Source of the DNA: Paracoccaceae bacterium
GTDB taxonomy: Bacteria; Pseudomonadota; Alphaproteobacteria; Rhodobacterales; Rhodobacteraceae
Length of the DNA: 64,000 nucleotides
Reading direction: 5' to 3'
NCBI GenBank assembly: GCA_028875855.1
Contig: JAGWVA010000009.1
Location: forward strand, 1 to 64,000
Shown: positions 54,972-63,638 of the stretch, piece after piece
Numbering within the stretch: the first letter of the stretch is position 1
Layout: each line of letters begins with the position of its first letter
The notes under the pieces: model-generated
The model's input: the letters and a program-made list of their open reading frames with translations, nothing else
What the model was told of the DNA's origin: nothing
Databases searched by the model: none
Made by a program: the position numbers and the translations under genes

Positions 54972-55312
54972 AGGGGCGCCGCGCCAAGCTTGCGGCGCTG
55001 GAACGGATCGCGGGGCTGATGCTTGATGTCCGGCAGGCCGAGTTGCGTCAGGCGACGGCGGCCCGAGACGCCTCGCTTGCGGCGCTGGCGGCGCTTGATC
55101 GCCCCGCCGCCGTGCCGGCCCCGGAGACGTCCCCCGTCGCCACAGCGCAGGCGGCGATCCGCTACGAGGTCTGGGCCGACCGGCGGCGGGCCGAGATCAA
55201 CCTGACGCTCGCCCGCCAGACCGCAAGGCTCGAAGACGCCAGACAGGCCGCGGCGCAGGCCTTTGGCAAGACCGAGGCGCTGAAAGCATTGCGTCGGAAG
55301 GCCGGGCCATGA
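54968..55312 (+). CDS. FliJ-like coiled-coil protein at the end of the flagellar run
   Basis: A 114-residue, almost wholly helical, Ala/Arg-rich protein with heptad spacing throughout (KLAALERIAGLMLDVRQAELRQATAARDASLAAL ... ARQTARLEDARQAAAQAFGKTEALKALRRKA). It overlaps flhB by four bases. Length and coil match FliJ, the FliI-FlhA linker, which evolves too fast for motif proof; fliI in this cluster has no other FliJ candidate. Assignment rests on position and shape. Confidence 0.6.
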   Translation: MKGRRAKLAALERIAGLMLDVRQAELRQATAARDASLAALAALDRPAAVPAPETSPVATAQAAIRYEVWADRRRAEINLTLARQTARLEDARQAAAQAFGKTEALKALRRKAGP

Positions 55313-55318
55313 CGGGGC

Positions 55319-56233
55319 TCAGACCGGCCAGCCGACCGCCTGTCGAAGCATCCAGCCCGCGCGCAAAAGCCGGATGCGCATTAGGACCACCGCCCCGCGC
55401 CAGCGCTCCCCCGGCCCGGAAAGCCGTGGCGAGCGCCAGAGTTTAGGCTGATGCGCCAGCCCGCTTGCCGCCACGACACCCGCCCGCAGCGCCCAGCGGA
55501 TGCGCGCGCCCCGAGTGCGGGGATATAGCCCCCAGGTTTCCTGCGTCAGCCGCAACCATTTGCGCCGCAGCGCGGGCCAATCCGGGCGCGTGGGATGCGA
55601 AACCCTGAGGTCGTCGGCATAGGCAAGGCTGTGGCCCTTGGCGGTTGCCCGCAGCGACCATTCCCGATCTTCGGACAGGCCGTTTCGAAATCCGCCCACG
55701 TCCAGAAACACCTCCCGCCGGGTAACCATGTTGCCCGCACCGGTGAAACCCTGCCGCTCGATGTAATCGCGGAAGTTGAAGGCAAAGACCGTCTCGAAGG
55801 CCTCGGCCCCGCTGCGGGGGGGCGGCGTCTCGTCGAAGACATCGACGCGACCGCCGATCACGTCGGCACGACCTGAAACGGCGCGGGCGCGGGCCACCCA
55901 GTCCGGCGCCGGCACGCAGTCGGAATCGATGAACAAGAGCAGCGGCGCCACCGTCTCGGCCACACCGCGATTGCGGGCGGGCGCGGCTCCCTTTTCCGGC
56001 TCGATCACGAAACGCACGGCGGGGTAATCGGCGACGAGCGTTCCCAGCGGTTCGGTGGAGCCATTGTCCACCACCACGACCTCTACCCCCGCAAGACCGC
56101 CCGCCATCAGGGCGTCCAGACAGCGGCGCAGGCGGACGGTATCGTTGTAATGGGGGATGACGACGGCGGCAGAGGGCGTCTGATCGGGCGGAACCGCAGC
56201 CCCGCCGGTCTGCACCTGCGCTGCAGCTTCCAT
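55319..56233 (-). CDS. GT-A glycosyltransferase, family 2
   Basis: A 304-residue GT2 protein. Motifs are VVIPHYNDTVRLRRCLDAL, VVVVDNGSTE, the DxD equivalent FIDSDCVPAPDWV and EDREWSLRATAKG (catalytic base region). A short C-terminal amphipathic/hydrophobic part (about 250-300) may peripherally bind the membrane. The acceptor is unknown; the divergent phosphohexomutase gene suggests a sugar-nucleotide and surface-polysaccharide setting. It converges on the flagellar run with 6 bases between stops. Confidence 0.87.
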   Translation of the reverse strand: MEAAAQVQTGGAAVPPDQTPSAAVVIPHYNDTVRLRRCLDALMAGGLAGVEVVVVDNGSTEPLGTLVADYPAVRFVIEPEKGAAPARNRGVAETVAPLLLFIDSDCVPAPDWVARARAVSGRADVIGGRVDVFDETPPPRSGAEAFETVFAFNFRDYIERQGFTGAGNMVTRREVFLDVGGFRNGLSEDREWSLRATAKGHSLAYADDLRVSHPTRPDWPALRRKWLRLTQETWGLYPRTRGARIRWALRAGVVAASGLAHQPKLWRSPRLSGPGERWRGAVVLMRIRLLRAGWMLRQAVGWPV

Positions 56234-56419
56234 GCCCGTCTCACCCCTTCCAGACCACCCGGAGGGACTGAATCACAGCTTGCCACCGAAAGCCAGCGCC
56301 GTGTCCGATGCAGGCTGCCGGGGCGGTCCGGGCCGTTGCGCGCCACCCTTGCAGGCAGGGGGCCAAGCCCGTAACCAAGGCGAAGGCGCCGCCCCCTGAC
56401 CCAGTGACGAGGTTCGATC

Positions 56420-57919
56420 ATGACACAGACACCCCTGAGCGTCCGCGACTTGATGGAGGACAGCGGCGTCGCCTTCGGCACCAGCGGCGCACGCGGCCTT
56501 GTTACCGACATGACGGACCGGGTCTGCTACGGCTACACCCTTGGCTTCCTGCACTATCTGCGCGAGATCGGCGAGTTTTCGGGCGGCGACGTGGCGCTGG
56601 CCGGCGATCTGCGCCCGAGCAGTCCGCGCATCCTGCGCGCGGCTGCCGAAGGCATCCGCGCCGCGGGGGGCGTGCCGGTCTTCTGCGGCTACGTCCCCAC
56701 CCCGGCGCTGGCGCATTACGCCTTCGGGCGCGCCATCCCCTCGCTCATGGTCACCGGCAGCCACATCCCCGACGACCGCAACGGCATCAAGTTCCAGCGC
56801 CCCGCGGGCGAGGTGCTGAAGACGGACGAGGCCGGCATGTCGCGGCAGGCGGTGACGCTTCCGGCCGCGCTGTTCGACGACGGGGGAATGCTCCGAGACC
56901 CCGCGCCGCTGCCCGCGGTTACAGAGATCGGCGCGGCCTACATCGCCCGCTACGTCGATTTCTTCGGGCCGGAGGCGCTGAAGGGGCTGACCATCGGCGT
57001 TTACCAGCATTCCGCCGTCGGCCGCGATCTGGTCGCACGCATCCTCGCCGACCTCGGCGCAAAGGTGCTGCCGCTCGGCCGGTCCGACACGTTCATCCCG
57101 GTCGATACCGAGGCGCTTCGGCCCGAGGATGTGGACCTTGCCCACGGCTGGGCCGCGGATCATGCGCTGGACGCGATCGTCTCGACAGATGGTGATTCCG
57201 ACCGCCCGCTTTTGTCGGACCATCAGGGCAACTGGCTGCGCGGCGACATCCTCGGGCTTCTCTGCGCCAAGGCGCTTGGCGCGGATTGCGTGGTCACGCC
57301 GGTGAGTTCCAACACCGCGCTTGAACTCAGCGGCGCCTTTGCCCGGACGATCCGCACCCGGATCGGCTCGCCCTATGTCATCGCCGACATGGACACGGCA
57401 GCAGGGTCCGGGCGCGTGGTCTGCGGCTACGAGGCGAACGGCGGCTTCCTGCTGGGAACAGCGCTTTCCCGCGAGGGCCGGCACCTCGCAGCCCTACCGA
57501 CCCGCGATGCCGTCCTGCCAGTGATCAGCGTTCTGGCCGCATCCCGGGGCCGGTCGGTTGCCGCGCTCTGCGCCGAGCTGCCGCAGCGCGTGACATGGAG
57601 CGACCGGATCAAGAACTTCCCCACCGCCGACAGCCGGGCGATCATCGCATGGCTGTCGGACGGGGACGACGCAACACGGCGCGCCCGGATCGAAGGTGCC
57701 TTTGGCGCGCTGGCGGGGCAGCTTGCGGGGATCGACCAGACCGACGGTCTGCGGATGAGCTTTGCCGGCGGGACCGTGATCCACCTGCGCCCCTCGGGCA
57801 ATGCGCCGGAACTGCGCTGCTATACCGAGGCCGATGAGGTCGGTCAGGCGCAGCGGCTTAACGCCGCCGTCCTCGCGCTGGTTCGGGACAAGCTGGCCGC
57901 CAAGGCGCGCGGGGCCTGA
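56420..57919 (+). CDS. Phosphohexomutase (phosphomannomutase/phosphoglucomutase family)
   Basis: A 499-residue alpha-D-phosphohexomutase. The phospho-serine is Ser114 (VTGSHIPDDRNG), the metal loop is STDGDSDRPLLSD, the sugar-binding loop is YEANGGFLLG, and the phosphate-binding loop is HLRPSGNAPELRCY. It interconverts hexose 6- and 1-phosphates feeding sugar-nucleotide pools. The sequence does not decide between mannose, glucose and glucosamine. GAGG precedes the ATG. Divergent from the GT2 gene across about 186 bases in which I see no clear promoter. Confidence 0.9.
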   Translation: MTQTPLSVRDLMEDSGVAFGTSGARGLVTDMTDRVCYGYTLGFLHYLREIGEFSGGDVALAGDLRPSSPRILRAAAEGIRAAGGVPVFCGYVPTPALAHYAFGRAIPSLMVTGSHIPDDRNGIKFQRPAGEVLKTDEAGMSRQAVTLPAALFDDGGMLRDPAPLPAVTEIGAAYIARYVDFFGPEALKGLTIGVYQHSAVGRDLVARILADLGAKVLPLGRSDTFIPVDTEALRPEDVDLAHGWAADHALDAIVSTDGDSDRPLLSDHQGNWLRGDILGLLCAKALGADCVVTPVSSNTALELSGAFARTIRTRIGSPYVIADMDTAAGSGRVVCGYEANGGFLLGTALSREGRHLAALPTRDAVLPVISVLAASRGRSVAALCAELPQRVTWSDRIKNFPTADSRAIIAWLSDGDDATRRARIEGAFGALAGQLAGIDQTDGLRMSFAGGTVIHLRPSGNAPELRCYTEADEVGQAQRLNAAVLALVRDKLAAKARGA

Positions 57920-57925
57920 GCCGCC

Positions 57926-58531
57926 TCAGCGCCCCCGGGGCTTGGCGTCGCGCTTCGGCAGGGGCAGTTCCCGCCATGCGCCAAGCGCGAGCCCCTCGAC
58001 CGTCCAGGGCCCGATCGCCCAGCGGACCAGCCGCAGGGTCGGGTGACCCACGGCCGCCGTCATGCGCCTGACCTGACGATTGCGCCCCTCGCGCAGGGTC
58101 AGCCGCAGCCAGCCATCCGGCACGGTCTTGCGAAACCGCACCGGCGGATCGCGCGGCCACAGATCCGGGGCAGCGATCCGCTCTGCCTCGGCCGGGCGGG
58201 TCAGGCCGTCCTTGAGCTCCACCCCGCGGCGCAGGCGGTCCAAGGCATCTTCGGAGACCTCCCCCTCGACCTGCACGAGATAGACCTTCGGCAGCTTGAA
58301 CCGCGGATCGGCAACCTCGGCCTGAAAGCGGCCGTCATCGGTCAGAAGCAGGAGCCCCTCGCTGTCCTTGTCCAGCCGCCCGGCCGGATAGACGCCGGGA
58401 CAATCAATATAGGCGGCAAGCGTATCCCCGGGGGCGGCGCCGCCGCTGAACTGGGTCATCACGCCGAAGGGCTTGTTGAACAGGATCAACCGGCCCGGGC
58501 CCTTTGCGCTTGCTTGCCGGTCTTTGTGCAT
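57926..58531 (-). CDS. rluE: 23S rRNA pseudouridine synthase, RluE-type
   Basis: A 201-residue RsuA-family synthase without an S4 domain. The catalytic Asp is in PAGRLDKDSEGLLLLTDDG. The KVYLVQVEGEVSEDALDRLRRGVELKDG, RDPPVRFRKTVPDGWLRLTLREGRNRQVRRMTAAVGHPTLRLVR blocks closely follow E. coli RluE, which modifies U2457 of 23S rRNA. The start at 58531 is the only Met before ILFNKPFGVMTQF. It converges on the mutase gene. Confidence 0.9.
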   Translation of the reverse strand: MHKDRQASAKGPGRLILFNKPFGVMTQFSGGAAPGDTLAAYIDCPGVYPAGRLDKDSEGLLLLTDDGRFQAEVADPRFKLPKVYLVQVEGEVSEDALDRLRRGVELKDGLTRPAEAERIAAPDLWPRDPPVRFRKTVPDGWLRLTLREGRNRQVRRMTAAVGHPTLRLVRWAIGPWTVEGLALGAWRELPLPKRDAKPRGR

Positions 58532-58575
58532 CTGCGCCCTCCGCCGCCCGTTTGTCGGCGGCGGCGGCGGCAAGG

Positions 58576-59127
58576 TCAATCCCCGACCCGGCGGCGCAAC
58601 CGCCGCCAGACCAGCGCATCGAGCGAGACGAGCCCCCCGCCCAACCATGCCGGGATCATCAGGACTGCCGCCCACATGAGGCGTTGATCGAGGATCTTGC
58701 CATAGGGATCGCCGTCGAACAGATGTCCGATGGTCGCCGCATCGACGCCATGGCCGTAGATGTCGGTCAGCGACATGACGACCAGAAACCCCATCATGCC
58801 AAGCGCGGCCGGCCGTGTGGCAAGGCCAAGAACGATCAGCAGGGGCAGCAGCGGCTCGGCCAGCGTTCCCGCGATCACCACCAGATGCAGGGGCAGCGAC
58901 AGCTGCGACGGGTCGTAACCGACCGCCTCGATCTGCTTGGGAAGGATCTGGGCATAGGCGCCGATGGACAGGCCAAAGCCGCTGATCTTGGTCAGGAACG
59001 AATTCAGGAAGAACCGCAGCAGGACCGAGGCAAAGACGAAGCGGGCGATCAGCGGCACCAGCGTGGCGGCAGGCCCGAGGGGCTGCGCGAGAGGGTCGAA
59101 GATCCATCGAAGAGGGCGCCTGAACAT
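58576..59127 (-). CDS. DoxX family membrane protein
   Basis: A 183-residue DoxX-type protein with about four membrane helices (around 22-42, 80-101, 105-121, 150-172). Visible are RFVFASVLLRFFLNSFLTKI and ALGMMGFLVVMSLTDIYGHG. DoxX proteins are linked to quinone or thiosulfate oxidation and to redox stress in various bacteria; the exact role here is unknown. A GGATGA-like purine site precedes the ATG at 59127. It is 44 bases upstream of rluE. Confidence 0.82.
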   Translation of the reverse strand: MFRRPLRWIFDPLAQPLGPAATLVPLIARFVFASVLLRFFLNSFLTKISGFGLSIGAYAQILPKQIEAVGYDPSQLSLPLHLVVIAGTLAEPLLPLLIVLGLATRPAALGMMGFLVVMSLTDIYGHGVDAATIGHLFDGDPYGKILDQRLMWAAVLMIPAWLGGGLVSLDALVWRRLRRRVGD

Positions 59128-59145
59128 CCGTCATCCTTTCCTGCA

Positions 59146-59175
59146 CGGGACAGGTGGCGACGTGCCACCCTGTCT
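59146..59175. other. Bulged inverted repeat upstream of doxX
   Basis: GACAGGTGGC faces GCCACCCTGTC, differing by one bulged base, with a GACGT loop, directly before the DoxX start on the minus strand. It may be an operator or 5'-UTR hairpin. Confidence 0.3.
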
Positions 59176-59248
59176 GACCAACAGGCGACGGTCGCGGATG
59201 TTACGGATATTGCGTCACGATCCTGCCAGCGGATGAAACATGCAGGCT

Positions 59249-59899
59249 TCAGCGTTCCCGGGCACGGGCCGCGGGGACGGGGCCGGTCCCGGTATCGCCA
59301 AAGCTCTGCCAACCCTGAAGCCAGCGCGTCGCCGTGGTCACGACGCAAGCGGCGGCAAAGACACAGGCGACCGCGGGGAAGGCCGCGGGCCAGAGGCACA
59401 TGACACCGAAGGCAAGGATCGTCTCTGCGCCCTCGGTCAGGCCGCCAAGGTAATAGATGCCCTTGGCCGGGAAGGCCTCGGCCGCCATGCCGCGTTTCGC
59501 GGCGATGACCGAGAAGGCAAGGAAGGACGACCCCGTGCCGACAAAGGCCGTCACCAGAACCGCCGCCGCCAGCGCGTTCGCCCCCGGATCGGCACAGGCA
59601 AACCCGAGCGGCACAAGGGCGTAGAACACGAAATCCAGCGCGATGTCGAGAAAGGCGCCCCGGTCGGTCGGCCCGCGAAGCCGCGCCACGGCGCCGTCCA
59701 GCCCGTCGGCGAAACGGTTGAGAAGGATCAGCACCAGCGCGAGCGTGTAATGCTCCATCGCCAGCGCAGGCACGGCAAGGGCGCCAAGGACGAAGCCCCC
59801 CAGCGTGATCTGGTCCGCGCCCAGACCGGTGCGCAGGACAAGCCGTGCCGCGGGCGCGAAAAGCCGCCGTTGCAGCGGCAGCAGGGCCGCGTCGATCAT
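59249..59899 (-). CDS. CDP-alcohol phosphatidyltransferase
   Basis: A 216-residue, about six-helix membrane enzyme. The family motif is present as DGLDGAVAR...DRGAFLDIALD (DG-x2-AR-x7-G-x3-D-x3-D), the metal and CDP site. It transfers a phosphatidyl group from CDP-diacylglycerol to an alcohol; the alcohol cannot be told. The start at 59899 overlaps the stop of the upstream fusion gene by four bases (ATGA), a strong coupling signal. An alternative Met four codons earlier exists. Confidence 0.88.
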   Translation of the reverse strand: MIDAALLPLQRRLFAPAARLVLRTGLGADQITLGGFVLGALAVPALAMEHYTLALVLILLNRFADGLDGAVARLRGPTDRGAFLDIALDFVFYALVPLGFACADPGANALAAAVLVTAFVGTGSSFLAFSVIAAKRGMAAEAFPAKGIYYLGGLTEGAETILAFGVMCLWPAAFPAVACVFAAACVVTTATRWLQGWQSFGDTGTGPVPAARARER

Positions 59900-62046
59900 C
59901 CGCGCCTCCATGCATGGAACCGCTCGAGCAGACCCAGCAGGCGCGGGTTCACATGCGCCCGCCGCCACGCGCCGGCGGCGTATTTGTTGGCCTCGGCCAG
60001 CGTCGGGTAGATATGGATCGTGCCAAGGACGCGGTTCAGGCCCAACCCGTGCTTCATCGCCAGAACGAATTCGGCGATCAGGTCGCCCGCATGTTCGCCG
60101 ACGATGGTCACGCCAAGGATACGGTCCTTGCCGGGCACCGTCAGGACCTTGACGAAGCCCGCCGTCGTGCCGTCCGCGATGGCGCGGTCGAGGTCGTCAA
60201 GGTCGTAGCGCGTCACCTCGAACGCGATGCCCTTGGCGCGGGCCTCCCGTTCGTTCAGGCCCACGCGGGCGACCTCGGGAGAGATGAAGGTGGCCGCCGG
60301 GATCACGCGGTAATCGGCCTTGAAGCGCCAGATGGGGGCAAACAGCGCGTTGACCGCCGCGAACCATGCCTGATGGCTCGCGACATGGGTGAACTGGTAG
60401 GGTCCGGCCACGTCGCCCGCGGCAAGGATGTTGGGGTAAAGCGTCTCGAGGTAGGCGTTCGTCTCCACCACCCGGTCGGTGCGGATGCCGAGCGACTCCA
60501 GCCCATAGCCCGTCAGACGCGGCGCGCGACCGACCGCCACCAGAAGCGCGTCGAAGGCGATCCGTCTCGTCCCCTCCGGCCCGGCCAGGTCGATCCACCT
60601 CTCACCGCCGGACTGGCCGCAGCCATTGGCCCGATGGTCCGTGAGCACCTTGACCCCGTCCGCCTCGAGCGCGGCACGCGCGGCGGCAGAGACGTCGTCA
60701 TCCTCGCGGGGCAGAAGACGCGGCCCCTGCTCGATCTGCGTGACATCGGCGCCAAGGCGCGCGAAGGCCTGCGACAGTTCCGTGCCGATCGGCCCGCCGC
60801 CCAGAACGGCGATGCGCCGGGGCACCGCGTCGCGGTCGCGCATCGCCTCCCACAGCGTGTCCGAGGTGAGGTAGCCCACCTCCTCGAGACCCGGCAGATC
60901 CGGCACGGCGGGCGCGGCCCCGGTGGCCAGGATGATCGCCCGCGCCGTCAGCCGCCGTGTCTCGCCCGAGGGCAAGGCGACCTCGACCGTCCAGGGGTCG
61001 ATCAGGGTCGCATGGCCTTGCAGCACCTCGACACCCAGCCCCTCGTAACGTGCGACGCTGTCATGCGGCGCGATGTCGGCAACCACCCGCTCGACCCGCG
61101 CCATGACATTCATGAACGAATATTCTGGTTCCTGCGGACGCAGCCCCCAGCGGTCGGCGTGGCGCATCTGATGCGCGATCTTCGCGCTTCGGATCAGCGC
61201 CTTGGACGGCACGCAGCCGGTGTTGAGGCAATCGCCCCCCATCTTCGCCCCCTCGATCAGGGTCACCTTGGCCTTCACCGTGGCCCCGATATAGGCGCTG
61301 ACGAGTCCCGCCGCGCCTGCGCCGATCACGATCAGGTTGCGGTCGTAGCGGCCGGGCCGCTTCCAGCGGGCATAGACGCGCCGCCGGTTCACGATCCGCA
61401 TCAGCATCCGTATGGCCCAGGGGAAAAGCCCCAACAGGGCGAACGACAGCAGCAGCGCGGGCGAGGCAAGACCGGACACATCCGTCAATTCGCCAAGCCG
61501 CGTGCCCGCGTTCACATAGACCGCCGTGCCGGCCAGCATGCCCACCTGACTGACAAGGTAGAAGGTTGCCGCCCGCATCCCGGTCAGCCCCATCAGCAGG
61601 TTCAGCGCGAAGAACGGCACCGCCGGGATCATGCGCAGCGAAAAGAGGTAGTAAGCCCCGTCACGGGCAAGGCCTGCCTCCACCGCCTGCGCGCGCGGCC
61701 CAAGGCGCGCCCGCACCCAGTCGCGCAGCAGGTAGCGTGCAGCAAGGAAGGCCAGCGTCGCCCCGATGCTGGAGGCAAAGGACACCAGCGCGAGCCCGAG
61801 CCAGAACCCGAAAAGCGCCCCGCCCCCCAGCGTGAGCCACACCGCGACCGGCAGCGACAGGGCGGTGGCCACGACATAGGTCACGAAGAACAGCGCCGCC
61901 GTCAGACCCCGGTGCTGCGCGGCCCAGCCCGACAGGTCCGCAGTCTTGCTGCGCAGCACTTCCAGATCGACGGGATGGCGGGACAGCGTGAACAGCGCCA
62001 CCGCCGCGACCAGCACGATCAGGGCCAGAAGGACGGGTTTCCTCAC
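59896..62046 (-). CDS. Fusion of a VTT (TVP38/TMEM64/DedA) membrane domain with a flavin-dependent disulfide oxidoreductase
   Basis: A 716-residue two-domain protein. Residues 1-225 are a VTT-type membrane domain with about six helices (GGGALFGFWLGLALVSFASSIGATLAF; SLRMIPAVPFFALNLLMGLTG). Residues 235-716 are a class I pyridine-nucleotide disulfide oxidoreductase: FAD loop IVIGAGAAGLVSA (240-251), redox pair Cys273/Cys278 (GGDCLNTGCVPSK), NAD loop VLGGGPIGTELSQAFARLG, and the dimer-domain end HIYPTLAEA. It lacks MerA's heavy-metal domain and C-terminal Cys pair. Substrate unknown. It is translationally coupled to the phosphatidyltransferase gene. Confidence 0.88.
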   Translation of the reverse strand: MRKPVLLALIVLVAAVALFTLSRHPVDLEVLRSKTADLSGWAAQHRGLTAALFFVTYVVATALSLPVAVWLTLGGGALFGFWLGLALVSFASSIGATLAFLAARYLLRDWVRARLGPRAQAVEAGLARDGAYYLFSLRMIPAVPFFALNLLMGLTGMRAATFYLVSQVGMLAGTAVYVNAGTRLGELTDVSGLASPALLLSFALLGLFPWAIRMLMRIVNRRRVYARWKRPGRYDRNLIVIGAGAAGLVSAYIGATVKAKVTLIEGAKMGGDCLNTGCVPSKALIRSAKIAHQMRHADRWGLRPQEPEYSFMNVMARVERVVADIAPHDSVARYEGLGVEVLQGHATLIDPWTVEVALPSGETRRLTARAIILATGAAPAVPDLPGLEEVGYLTSDTLWEAMRDRDAVPRRIAVLGGGPIGTELSQAFARLGADVTQIEQGPRLLPREDDDVSAAARAALEADGVKVLTDHRANGCGQSGGERWIDLAGPEGTRRIAFDALLVAVGRAPRLTGYGLESLGIRTDRVVETNAYLETLYPNILAAGDVAGPYQFTHVASHQAWFAAVNALFAPIWRFKADYRVIPAATFISPEVARVGLNEREARAKGIAFEVTRYDLDDLDRAIADGTTAGFVKVLTVPGKDRILGVTIVGEHAGDLIAEFVLAMKHGLGLNRVLGTIHIYPTLAEANKYAAGAWRRAHVNPRLLGLLERFHAWRRG

Positions 62047-62198
62047 GCCAGTGCCCTCTGTCGGGCGATGGCGGGGCGGGCGTGGCGGCGTTCGATCATG
62101 TCAGGCATCTGCTCCGGTCCGTGATGACGACAGTTTGCAGATGTGGCGCCGAAACGGAAAGACCAGCCTTGAGCGGAAATCCCGCCGCGCCCCGATTG

Positions 62199-63461
62199 TC
62201 AGGCGATGGCCCGCCCCGCCGCCCAATCCGCGTTGCGCCGCGCGACCGCGCGCGCCGCCACGGCAAGGAAAGCCGATGCCACCACGCACCACAGGGCCAT
62301 CCCCACCATCTGCACGGGCAACGCGATGCCCCGGTCGATCAGCGCCCCGGTGATCCCCGGGCCAAGGGCCGTGGACAGCACCATGGCCGAGACGATGATC
62401 GCGCGGATACCGCCAAGGTTCGCCAGCCCGTAAACCTCGGGCCAGAGCGCGCCGAGAAGCGTCCCGGTGAAGCCGTTCGAGATCCCGAGCAGCAGCATGA
62501 ACACGTAGATGCCCCAGACCGGCGCGATCAGCGCGACGGCCAGCGAGGCCAGCGCCAGCGGCGCAAGGAACCACGGCAGCAGGCGCAGCGACCCGAACCG
62601 GTCGACAAGGTGGCCGCAGACGAAGCCGAAGATGACTGTTGCCACCGACATCACCGGAAAGGCCGCGGCGAAGGTCAGGGGCGAATAGCCGCGCAGCGCG
62701 GTCAGGTAGCCCTGATGAAAGAACACCGTCGTGGCGATGAAGGGCGGCGCCAGCAGGCCCGTCAGAAGCAGGTAGAGGATGGGGTCGCGCACGACCTCTG
62801 CACGGGTCCAGTCGCGCACGACGGCCCGTCTGGCATTGGCCTGCGCCTCGATGGCGTTGGGGATACGCTCGACGCGCATCAGCCCGACGATGGCGGGCAG
62901 CGCGATCAGCAGCAGGACCGCCGCCGAGCAGAGCCACGCCACATGCCAATTGCCGCTGGCGCTGTCGATCAGCACGACGACGACCGGGAAGACGGCGGTG
63001 CCCGCGGGCTGGCCCGGCACGACAAGCGACATCGCCCGGCCGCGATTGGCGACGAACCAGCGGCCGGTCTCGGTAAAGGCGATCTCGGTCATCATGCCCT
63101 GTCCGAACAGGCGCAGCATGTAGATCGCCACCGTCAGCAGGACGACATTCGGCGCGAGCGTCACCAGCACGCAGGCCAGCGCGAGCAGCGGCAGACAGAA
63201 CCTTGCCACCTTCCAGCCCGGCATGATGTCGAGAAGCCGCCCCAGCATCGGCAGGGTCGAGGCGCTGGCAAGCGTCGCCACCATGTAAAGCGCCCCGAAT
63301 TCGCCGCCCGACAGGTGAAAGCGCGCCCGCATCGCATTGCCGGACAGGCCGATGAAGAAGGTCTGCCCGAACGAGGAAAAGAACGTGAGAAGGAAGCCCG
63401 CGGCAAGCCAGCGGGCATTGTCCCGGATGAAGGCGGGCAGAGGCGTTTGCGCTTTCGACAT
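62199..63461 (-). CDS. MFS transporter
   Basis: A 420-residue major-facilitator protein with twelve predicted helices. The loop-2/3 motif reads GRLLDIMPGWKVARF and its repeat in the second half GHLVDRFGSLRLLPW. The family pattern (RWFVANRGRAMSLVVPGQPAGTAVFP) is that of OFA/nitrate- or monocarboxylate-like MFS members. The substrate cannot be assigned. ATG 63461 is chosen over the Pro-rich upstream reading. About 150 bases separate it from the fusion gene, with no obvious structure. Confidence 0.85.
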   Translation of the reverse strand: MSKAQTPLPAFIRDNARWLAAGFLLTFFSSFGQTFFIGLSGNAMRARFHLSGGEFGALYMVATLASASTLPMLGRLLDIMPGWKVARFCLPLLALACVLVTLAPNVVLLTVAIYMLRLFGQGMMTEIAFTETGRWFVANRGRAMSLVVPGQPAGTAVFPVVVVLIDSASGNWHVAWLCSAAVLLLIALPAIVGLMRVERIPNAIEAQANARRAVVRDWTRAEVVRDPILYLLLTGLLAPPFIATTVFFHQGYLTALRGYSPLTFAAAFPVMSVATVIFGFVCGHLVDRFGSLRLLPWFLAPLALASLAVALIAPVWGIYVFMLLLGISNGFTGTLLGALWPEVYGLANLGGIRAIIVSAMVLSTALGPGITGALIDRGIALPVQMVGMALWCVVASAFLAVAARAVARRNADWAAGRAIA

Positions 63462-63638
63462 GGCAGCCTTCAGATCGCGCGGCGGGGGCATTTGCAAGCT
63501 CTGATCGACGAATTTTCACATGGCATGGCGCCCATGCCTTGGGGACATGGGTCGCCCGTGATGGGCCTCTTTCCGCGGATGCGCCGCCGCCGTGACGGTG
63601 TGGCTTGATTTTTTGCTCCGATGCGCCACCGTTTGGCT

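Noticed and set aside
59896-62046. Mercuric reductase (MerA)
   Set aside because: The redox motif resembles MerA, but there is no heavy-metal-binding N-terminal domain, no C-terminal cysteine pair and no mer gene nearby; the N terminus is a VTT membrane domain.
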